Positions 1 to 5,374 of a DNA stretch of 5,913 nt are shown here, one piece after another. The DNA is from Thermotoga sp. (GTDB taxonomy: Bacteria; Thermotogota; Thermotogae; B3-G13): NCBI GenBank assembly GCA_003641555.1, contig QNAT01000088.1:1-5913 (forward strand), in the 5' to 3' direction. The translations under genes and the position numbers were made by a program. The notes beneath the pieces are model-generated. The model ran no database searches and was not told where the DNA came from. It saw only the letters and a program-made list of their open reading frames with translations. The number at the start of each line of letters is the position of its first letter. Within the stretch, counting starts at the first letter, position 1.

Positions 1-6
1 GAACAT

Positions 7-1614
7 TCACGTAGCTATATTATTCGAACTCGATCCTGATATCAGAGGAAGGTCAACGTAAAAACTACTCCCCTTACCTTTGGTACTTTCCACACGTATC
101 TTACCACCATGGGATTCTACAATGGTCTTAACGATCGAAAGTCCAAGCCCACTTCCTTCAGTTGCATAGGCATATTCATTTCCTCTGAAGAAACGCTCGA
201 AGATGCGTGGCAATTCTTCCGCTGGTATACCTATACCGTTATCCTCTACTACTATCAAAACCTTTTCTGACATTGTTTTCTCAATGATCTTCACGAACTT
301 TTTCTCGTCGGTACGCCTCGCATATTTTATACCATTACTTATCAAGTTGGTGAAAACTTGCTTTATACGCCTGGGATCAGCTAACATTCTCAAACTCGTA
401 TCTTCAAACTCCGTTATCAAAGATATTCCTTCCCTATTAGCTTTTTCTTCGAACAAAGTAACTACTTCTTTTAACACACTTATAAGATCTATCTCCTCCT
501 TCTTTATCTTGAATTCTCCTCTTTCAATTGAAGAAAAATCTAACAATTCATTCAGAAGCCCTTCTAAATGCTCGCTTTCTTTATATACTGTGGCTAAGAA
601 TTCCTTTTCGGTATCTGAATCTAATTCTCCCACTGAATCGCTTAAAGTTTCCACATATGCTTTTATACTCGCAAGTGGGGTACGAAGTTCATGTGATATA
701 GATGATAAGAAGTTCGATTTGATTCTATCTAATTTCTTAAGTCTTTCCAATTCCTTTGTGTTCGTGATATCTTCCAATACGAGTAGATATTCGTTTCCTT
801 CTTCACTCTTCAGGGGTAAACATTTTAAATCCCATAAAACAGATGTATTATTATGGGATGGGATCTCCACCTCTTTACTCTCGAATTTCCCGGTTAAACT
901 GGTCTTATCTATGAGATCATTTGCCTCCTTTGAAAGAGGTTGAGAGAGAATATTATCTATCTCCACTTTATCTCTCAGATTAAAATTATGTGAAGCGGAA
1001 GCATTGGCAAATCTTATCTTTTTCTCTTCCGAAAATACCATGATCATGACATTCAATGTGTTCAAGATAGTTTGAAAATAATCCTTCAATGCTCTAACTT
1101 CTCTCTCAGATCTCTCCAGGGTTTCATACATAAGTGTGGATTCCAACAATATACTGCATTGAAGTGACGAAAAACTCAGTAGATCAAAATCCTCAGAGGT
1201 TAGATCAGAAGCCTTTTTAGATACGAACAGCACTGTAAAACCAAGTTCTCTTCTTGGCCGTAAAAGCGGTAATATAATAACACATTTATCCTTTTCTATG
1301 TCAAAGGCAGAAACCTTATGATTACTCAGAGTCCACTTTATTAGGTCCTTGCTATCTTTTTTCTCCAAAAATGCAAGTACATATTCTTTATTCCCATTTG
1401 TATATCGATAATCCTCTTCTCTATCTTTATGAACTACAAATCCAATAGAATCGTAGTCCAATATCTCTTTGATGTGGTTTTCCATGAAACGTGCTATTTC
1501 ATCTATAGTTACAGCTTCCAAAATGCCTCTTGTAAAGGACATGATCCTCTGCTGAAGTCTTAAATAAGAATCCTGTATATCCCTTAACAGTTTTTCAGTC
1601 ACTTGTTTTCTCAC
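7..1614 (-). CDS. Soluble sensor histidine kinase (GAF-PAS-HisKA-HATPase_c)
   Basis: A 535-residue histidine kinase that should autophosphorylate on a histidine and pass the phosphate to a response regulator. After a short helical N-terminus comes a GAF-like domain (about 28-165), then a PAS-like domain (about 175-288), a linker helix, and the dimerisation/phosphoacceptor domain with SHELRTPL, phosphohistidine H308. The ATPase domain carries the N box (N423, N427), the G1 box DNGIGIP (D458, G460, G462), the F box IFERFF (471-476) and the G2 box GSGLGLS (from 487), all intact. I see no membrane segment or signal peptide, so it is probably cytoplasmic and senses an internal signal or partner. 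The start is GTG at 1614, overlapping the TGA of the upstream gene (GTGA); an in-frame TAG lies two codons upstream, so it is the first possible start. No well-placed ribosome site precedes it, which points to translational coupling. M25 (1542) is an alternative start. Kinase family is certain; the ligand and partner regulator are unknown. Confidence 0.96.
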   Translation of the reverse strand: MRKQVTEKLLRDIQDSYLRLQQRIMSFTRGILEAVTIDEIARFMENHIKEILDYDSIGFVVHKDREEDYRYTNGNKEYVLAFLEKKDSKDLIKWTLSNHKVSAFDIEKDKCVIILPLLRPRRELGFTVLFVSKKASDLTSEDFDLLSFSSLQCSILLESTLMYETLERSEREVRALKDYFQTILNTLNVMIMVFSEEKKIRFANASASHNFNLRDKVEIDNILSQPLSKEANDLIDKTSLTGKFESKEVEIPSHNNTSVLWDLKCLPLKSEEGNEYLLVLEDITNTKELERLKKLDRIKSNFLSSISHELRTPLASIKAYVETLSDSVGELDSDTEKEFLATVYKESEHLEGLLNELLDFSSIERGEFKIKKEEIDLISVLKEVVTLFEEKANREGISLITEFEDTSLRMLADPRRIKQVFTNLISNGIKYARRTDEKKFVKIIEKTMSEKVLIVVEDNGIGIPAEELPRIFERFFRGNEYAYATEGSGLGLSIVKTIVESHGGKIRVESTKGKGSSFYVDLPLISGSSSNNIAT

Positions 1615-3317
1615 AATCTATCACACTCTATATATCCTCCAGATGTGCTGAGAGTATAAAGAAAACCGTCTTTTACAATTATTTTATCAAATTCTTTTTC
1701 TGTAGGTATGAGATCCACTATTCTATCTATACTTGTGTCTAAAACTATAACACGCCGTAGCGATCCTTCTCCTATGTACAACCTCCCTTTATAATAATAA
1801 AGCGTATTCACTTTCCCCTTTATTGAGATCGTCCTATTCAAAACCCTTCCGAAGGTATCCACATCGTAGATATTCAATATTCCATTGCCTGCTATGTAAA
1901 TCTTTGATGAACAAACTATCATCTCTGTGGGTGTGAAGTTGAGTTGTTTCTCTAAACTCAGAGTATCCATCCTCCAATCATATTTTTCTATAGACGTATT
2001 GCCAATAACATATACACTTTTTCCATCTGTTACGATCTTCCCTGGGGATATTTTCAGGTGCTTCGAGGCAATGAAACCCTTTTGAATATTAAAAACTCCA
2101 ACTTCAGAATTCCCTATTAAAATGTACAATACATCTCTGGAAGGATTATATGCCAATTGTCTGGATGACATATCCAATTTTATGTGCTTTATCGTAGACA
2201 TGGTAGATAAGTTTATTATGTTCACTGAATTGCCAAATTCCGATATATATGCAGTTTCACCTCTATTATTTACTACGATATGCTGTGGTAAAAACGACAG
2301 CAAAGGTATCTTGTAAGTGATCTTCCCGTCCTCTATATCGTACAACACGTTGGACATCATTCCTACGACCAAAAGATGTGTATCATAAATTGCCATATCC
2401 CTCGGATATACACCTAAAGTAAACTTCTTTTTCACACTCAACGTATTTAGATCTAATACTATAAAGAGGTTCAGCTCAGAATCCACAATGTATATCTCTT
2501 TTCTTAACGAATCAAACGTAATATCTGCGGGGGTTCCTCTTAGTTTGCAAATCCTCTTCACAGATATGGATTTACCGATTACTTCACACTCGTTGAGCGT
2601 AGATGTTGCTTTATCGAGTATGTAAAGCTTCTCATTATATACAAAAAGGGCAACAGGTATACCGTAATATCTTAACTTCACTATCTCATTGTTAGATAGT
2701 ATGCGTTTTATTTCTATTTGCATGAGATTTGCATCGATCTTATATCTTACCCCTGAAGGAGATACATAGTCTTTGGAAGATCTCAAAGGAGGTAAGGCAG
2801 AAGGGATCTGTAGTTCAAGGTTTTGCAAATCAAATATTCTCTTCATACCTTTTTCATCGAAATACAGGTCTTTACCATCACTCGAAAGATAGAAGCCATT
2901 GAATCTTCCTTCAAATTGCTTTATCATACGAAAAGTCTTCGTTTCGATAACCGATACGCCTTTACCCAGGTTATCATTAACAAATAACAAGTTTTTGAAT
3001 AAGATTCCATCCTGAGGATACCTCCCTACTTTTATACTCTTAACAAAAGTCTGGGAATATTTATCATAAACTAAAACATTGCTGCTCCCCTCACATATTA
3101 TGAATACGTAGTTGGTACCTTCGGTGGTAAGCGTTCTAATGGGCATAAAACCCTGGGATATTCCTCTTCCGATATTTTTTTCTAAGTAAATGACATTCCC
3201 AAAGGTTAACAAACTGAACACACAGAATAAGAATATGCTGAAAATGCACACTGTAAAGGGACACTTTGCTTTTTTCTGTGCTCTCTGCATTTCTGCAGTA
3301 CAACCTTTCCTTATCAT
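1611..3317 (-). CDS. Membrane-anchored or exported beta-propeller repeat protein
   Basis: A 568-residue protein with a basic N-terminus, one hydrophobic segment at about 20-40 (signal peptide or anchor, no convincing lipobox), then about 520 residues of short beta-strand repeats. The repeats have the rhythm of YncE/YVTN or NHL-like propellers: strand, turn, a phrase like LYILD, IYIVD, LYIGEG or VYVIG, then a strand such as VLDLNTL or IINLSTM followed by a basic strand (examples near 82-97, 271-300, 355-381, 472-500, 512-535). At about 40 residues per blade this allows roughly 12-13 blades, possibly two propellers. No catalytic residues are recognisable; such proteins usually bind partners or ligands outside the cytoplasm. 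ATG 3317 overlaps the upstream TGA (ATGA) and has AGAAGG (3323-3328) five bases ahead, so M1 is preferred over M10. Its stop overlaps the kinase start. The fold is inferred from pattern; function and exact blade count are unknown. Confidence 0.85.
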   Translation of the reverse strand: MIRKGCTAEMQRAQKKAKCPFTVCIFSIFLFCVFSLLTFGNVIYLEKNIGRGISQGFMPIRTLTTEGTNYVFIICEGSSNVLVYDKYSQTFVKSIKVGRYPQDGILFKNLLFVNDNLGKGVSVIETKTFRMIKQFEGRFNGFYLSSDGKDLYFDEKGMKRIFDLQNLELQIPSALPPLRSSKDYVSPSGVRYKIDANLMQIEIKRILSNNEIVKLRYYGIPVALFVYNEKLYILDKATSTLNECEVIGKSISVKRICKLRGTPADITFDSLRKEIYIVDSELNLFIVLDLNTLSVKKKFTLGVYPRDMAIYDTHLLVVGMMSNVLYDIEDGKITYKIPLLSFLPQHIVVNNRGETAYISEFGNSVNIINLSTMSTIKHIKLDMSSRQLAYNPSRDVLYILIGNSEVGVFNIQKGFIASKHLKISPGKIVTDGKSVYVIGNTSIEKYDWRMDTLSLEKQLNFTPTEMIVCSSKIYIAGNGILNIYDVDTFGRVLNRTISIKGKVNTLYYYKGRLYIGEGSLRRVIVLDTSIDRIVDLIPTEKEFDKIIVKDGFLYTLSTSGGYIECDRL

Positions 3318-4330
3318 TTCAACCTTCTTCTGAAAGGTTTTTCCAGGAAACGCATGAATTTAGTATAAGGAAGATCTTTTTTCGATGCAGGTTCAACGAG
3401 TATGGTATAGCATTTTAATTTCTTCCCCAACAATACATCAGTAAATATTTGATCACCAATGATCACAGTTCTATCCGGGGTGCCTTCCATCTGTTTCAAA
3501 ACCCTTTTTATTACCCCTCTAAATGGTTTTCTTGCCCCTCCTATTATTTGAATATCATCAAATTGTCCACTTATCCTGTTTAATCTCGATTTCATGCCAT
3601 TAGAAAGGATTATGAGTTTAAAACCTTTGTCCTTTAGCCTTCTAAAGAGGGAAAAGACAGATACAGGTATGCTATTGGAACCACGAGGAACAAGTGTATT
3701 ATCAAAATCGAATACAAGAAACTCGAATCCCCATTTCTTTAATTTCTCGTAATCTATATCGTATACGGAAAGATGTTGTTCATCTGCAGATAGGGATTTA
3801 AATACCTTTTCCAATCTTCCTATGGTGAAGGAAAACGCGTAATAGGCAAATCGCTCGAGATAATGAATAACTTTTATCACAGGTGATGTAAGGTCACTAA
3901 AAGGAGTAACCAGGATGGTATACATACCCAATCTGTTACCCAAAAGAATATCAGTGAAGACCAGATCTCCTACCATAGCACACCTTTCCGGTTTCACATT
4001 CATTTCAGCTAATACACCCATCATTTTTTCCTTAAACGGTTTATGGAGTTTTGAATACACTTTGTAAATTTTACCCTGTCCTTCCAGAAAATGAGATACT
4101 TTTTCAGTTCTCTTGAAATTTGCATTGGTAACAATTGCTATTCTGAACCCCATGTCATTTAACCTCTCGAACAACTCATTAGTGCCATCTCTACTGTAAA
4201 AACGCTTCCAGGGGATCAATGTGTTATCTAAATCAAATAAGATAACCTCGTAATTCATCCTCTTAAGTCGTTCATAATCTATTGTAAATATAGAATAAGT
4301 TTGTTCTCTCGGTAAAAATCCTCTATGCAT
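3314..4330 (-). CDS. Tandem-duplicated YqeG-family HAD (class IIIA) phosphatase
   Basis: A 338-residue protein containing two whole copies of a YqeG-like HAD hydrolase, a family normally of about 170 residues with one domain. Copy 1 (about 7-165): motif I DLDNTL (nucleophile D33, acid D35), motif II T68-N69, motif III K97 in HKPF, motif IV GDLVFTD (D122, D127). Copy 2 (about 183-335): DFDNTLVP (D208, D210), S243-N244, K268 in RKPF, GDQIFTD (D293, D298). Both also keep the family's lead-in (IDYERLK at 17-23 and IDYEKLK at 192-198) and a basic amphipathic tail helix, so the unit was duplicated whole. All catalytic residues persist in both, so two active sites are expected: Mg-dependent phosphomonoester hydrolysis, substrate unknown. 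There is no membrane segment, so it is probably cytoplasmic. ATG 4330 has AGGAG at 4341-4345, ten bases ahead. It is first in the operon, overlapping the propeller gene by four bases. Confidence 0.93.
   Translation of the reverse strand: MHRGFLPREQTYSIFTIDYERLKRMNYEVILFDLDNTLIPWKRFYSRDGTNELFERLNDMGFRIAIVTNANFKRTEKVSHFLEGQGKIYKVYSKLHKPFKEKMMGVLAEMNVKPERCAMVGDLVFTDILLGNRLGMYTILVTPFSDLTSPVIKVIHYLERFAYYAFSFTIGRLEKVFKSLSADEQHLSVYDIDYEKLKKWGFEFLVFDFDNTLVPRGSNSIPVSVFSLFRRLKDKGFKLIILSNGMKSRLNRISGQFDDIQIIGGARKPFRGVIKRVLKQMEGTPDRTVIIGDQIFTDVLLGKKLKCYTILVEPASKKDLPYTKFMRFLEKPFRRRLK
3323..3328 (-). promoter_or_regulatory. Ribosome binding site of the propeller gene
   Basis: AGAAGG on the minus strand, five bases before ATG 3317 and within the last codons of the HAD gene. 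It supports this start and re-initiation at the ATGA overlap. Confidence 0.6.
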
Positions 4331-4340
4331 CTTAAACTTT

Positions 4341-4345
4341 CTCCT
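4341..4345 (-). promoter_or_regulatory. Ribosome binding site of the tandem HAD gene
   Basis: AGGAG on the minus strand, ten bases before ATG 4330. The spacing is slightly long, and the site lies at or near the predicted 5' end of the transcript, so the leader is very short. Confidence 0.6.
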
Positions 4346-4352
4346 CTGTAGT

Positions 4353-4361
4353 ATTATAACA
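4353..4361 (-). promoter_or_regulatory. Extended -10 promoter of the HAD-propeller-kinase operon
   Basis: On the minus strand this reads TGTTATAAT, a perfect TATAAT preceded by TGn, the extended -10 form that needs little -35 help. The hexamer 17 bases upstream is GAGTTA, a poor -35. A start near 4345-4347 would give a leader of only about 15-17 bases, placing the AGGAG at 4341-4345 almost at the 5' end of the mRNA. This supports transcription of the three-gene unit separately from RNase H, though read-through from RNase H remains possible. Confidence 0.65.
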
Positions 4362-4394
4362 CTTGCAATATATTCTAACTCATTAAACTCTCTT

Positions 4395-4784
4395 TCAATG
4401 GTACTCTTTAAGGATCGATTTTACCATTGCATCTGCCTCACAATTGAGAGACCTTGGGATGTGTGATATTTTCCATTTTTTCTTCAAAGAAGCAATAACT
4501 CGATCGTGTAGAGGACCAAGATGTGCACTCTTTACCTTGTATTTTCCTTTCACCTGTTGTACAACCAATTCGCTATCGAGTAAAAATGATATATTTTCAT
4601 CTGGAAAAAAGTGTAAGGCAAATTCGATGGCATCCAAAAGCCCCATGTATTCTGCAATGTTATTAGTAGCATCCGTGAGAAATCGTGCGGATTTTGCTAC
4701 CGTTTTTCCCCTTCGCTTTGCTACAAATGCACAAGCTCCGACTCTCTTCTCAACTATAGCACCACCATCACAATATATCTTCAT
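4395..4784 (-). CDS. rnhA: Ribonuclease HI, short type
   Basis: Encodes a 129-residue type 1 RNase H that cleaves the RNA strand of RNA-DNA hybrids (R-loops, primers). In numbering from the ATG at 4784, the metal-binding carboxylates are D6 in YCDGGA, E45 in NIAEYMG, D70 in LLDSELV and D118 in CEADAMV; H108 in SHIPR is near the histidine expected before the last aspartate. It lacks the extra basic protrusion of E. coli RNase HI, like many short bacterial and archaeal enzymes. The longest reading frame starts at ATG 4802, but GGAGG (4791-4795) lies six bases before ATG 4784, and MKIYCDGG is the usual family N-terminus, so I chose the inner start. The next gene begins 64 bases downstream with its own promoter; no terminator is visible between them. 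The symbol rnhA is assigned by family only. Confidence 0.92.
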   Translation of the reverse strand: MKIYCDGGAIVEKRVGACAFVAKRRGKTVAKSARFLTDATNNIAEYMGLLDAIEFALHFFPDENISFLLDSELVVQQVKGKYKVKSAHLGPLHDRVIASLKKKWKISHIPRSLNCEADAMVKSILKEYH

Positions 4785-4790
4785 CTCTTG

Positions 4791-4795
4791 CCTCC
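4791..4795 (-). promoter_or_regulatory. Ribosome binding site deciding the RNase HI start
   Basis: GGAGG on the minus strand sits six bases before ATG 4784. It lies inside the first codons of the longer alternative frame from ATG 4802, which has no ribosome site of its own in its AT-rich leader. It therefore favours the 129-residue product. Confidence 0.8.
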
Positions 4796-4808
4796 ATTTC
4801 ATAAATTA

Positions 4809-4814
4809 ATTATA
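4809..4814 (-). promoter_or_regulatory. Candidate -10 box for RNase HI
   Basis: Perfect TATAAT on the minus strand, 25 bases before ATG 4784. No good -35 is seen at the expected distance (GATACC at 17 bases) and no TG extension, so strength is uncertain. It begins only 33 bases from the edge of the structured repeat element, which therefore flanks the -35 region. Confidence 0.45.
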
Positions 4815-4900
4815 CTTATTTCACATTAAAAGGTATCGGGCCTTTGTTCGTAGCAAGAGGAATTCACCTCCTGTCCGATTCGCCAGAGGCAAATGATATT

Positions 4901-4917
4901 ATGGAACTCCGTTCCAT
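4901..4917. repeat. 7-bp hairpin with TCC loop
   Basis: ATGGAAC, TCC, GTTCCAT is a perfect inverted repeat. It overlaps by two bases (4916-4917) the right arm of the outer CCTGTCCGAT stem, so it would act as an inner branch of that stem with slight fraying. Confidence 0.8.
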
Positions 4918-4918
4918 C

Positions 4919-4940
4919 GGACAGGTTTAAAAACCTGTCC
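4919..4940. repeat. Perfect 10-bp hairpin with 2-base loop
   Basis: GGACAGGTTT, AA, then AAACCTGTCC: the strongest local structure in the element. A T6 run (4948-4953) follows on the plus strand, but only after seven unpaired bases and with no plus-strand gene upstream, so I do not call it a terminator. Its left arm also belongs to the outer stem 4870-4879/4916-4925, so the two cannot form together. Confidence 0.85.
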
Positions 4941-5176
4941 CTACGACTTTTTTGAAACGATTGTATCTTAACATTCTATTTTCAAATACCTCTGTTTTGC
5001 AATACCCCTATTATGCTCATTTCTTTTGTCTTGATACAAGTCAAACGAACCAAAGAAAAAATCAAGGCCAGTACGAAATTTGCTAAAATTCTTCGTAAAA
5101 ATGTTAAAATGGGTGGACTCGCTTTGCTCAGACAGTATCATTTTCTTAACGCATTTTTCCTCGAATTCCTTAACGC

Positions 5177-5198
5177 AAATTCCGTAATGCCGACTTAA
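5177..5198. repeat. Degenerate direct repeat, copy 1
   Basis: A 22-base segment built around TTCCGTAATGCC and ending CTTAA. It matches the copy at 5316-5337 at 18 of 22 positions by hand alignment without gaps, 139 bases apart in the same orientation. Confidence 0.5.
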
Positions 5199-5315
5199 AT
5201 TCAGAACCTCAACAGGACAATTTCATCTTATACTATACATATCCGTAACCGTAGGAACATGACCAAAATCCTCTGTGGCTGACCCGACTATTTCTCTTTC
5301 ATTCATGGCTAACAA

Positions 5316-5337
5316 AAATTTCGTAATGACAGCTTAA
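5316..5337. repeat. Degenerate direct repeat, copy 2
   Basis: Second copy of the 22-base repeat, built around TTTCGTAATGAC and ending CTTAA, 18 of 22 identical to 5177-5198. It lies 38 bases past the stop of the beta-sandwich gene on the minus strand. Confidence 0.5.
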
Positions 5338-5374
5338 TCCATTATCTCTATGGGAATTTCAACTATTCAAACAA

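Larger units (their letters stand above)
4847..4946. repeat. REP/MITE-like structured intergenic element
   Basis: A compact 100-base block, about 47% GC by hand count and richer than the AT-rich DNA around it. It is bounded by the inverted repeat TCGTAG (4848-4853) and CTACGA (4941-4946). Inside are three perfect inverted repeats: CCTGTCCGAT (4870-4879) with ATCGGACAGG (4916-4925); ATGGAAC (4901-4907) with GTTCCAT (4911-4917); and GGACAGGTTT (4919-4928) with AAACCTGTCC (4931-4940). On the minus strand GTAG abuts the last hairpin, and on the plus strand another GTAG (4850-4853) precedes a weak GAGG/CCTC hairpin. A GTAG foot beside a hairpin, in facing pairs, is typical of REP sequences mobilised by RAYT (TnpA_REP) transposases. 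No target-site duplication is visible, which fits that class. It encodes no protein. That it is dispersed in the genome is inference. Confidence 0.6.
4947..5374. other. Gene-free stretch with decayed short repeats
   Basis: I find no credible gene in these 428 bases: the only longer open frame (plus strand, 5013-5198) has no ribosome site and no recognisable domain. What is visible is repetitive: CTTAACGCA at 5145-5153 and again at 5169-5177 (24-base spacing, both followed by an A/T stretch ending TTCC), and a 22-base repeat at 5177-5198 and 5316-5337 matching at 18 positions. A near-palindrome lies at 5026-5044. It looks like eroded intergenic repeat or a dead gene remnant; no promoter, terminator or RNA gene can be supported. 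Confidence 0.5.

Noticed and set aside
203..943. 246-codon open frame on the plus strand inside the histidine kinase
   Set aside because: It is antisense to well-conserved kinase motifs, is rich in Ser/Phe/Leu as antisense shadows are, and shows no domain.
2122..2316. 64-codon plus-strand frame inside the propeller gene
   Set aside because: Antisense to the propeller repeats; no ribosome site or domain.
4444..4809. 121-codon plus-strand frame opposite RNase HI
   Set aside because: Antisense to the catalytic motifs of RNase HI, with a cysteine/phenylalanine-rich shadow composition and no family resemblance.
4919..4953. Hairpin plus T-run as an intrinsic terminator on the plus strand
   Set aside because: Seven unpaired bases separate stem and T6, no plus-strand gene lies upstream, and the hairpin is better explained as part of the REP-like element.
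5013..5198. 61-codon plus-strand frame in the gene-free region
   Set aside because: No ribosome site before the ATG, no recognisable domain, and it runs through the decayed direct repeats.
5145..5337. CRISPR-like array
   Set aside because: Repeats are short, imperfect and unevenly spaced (24 and 139 bases), and no cas gene is present.
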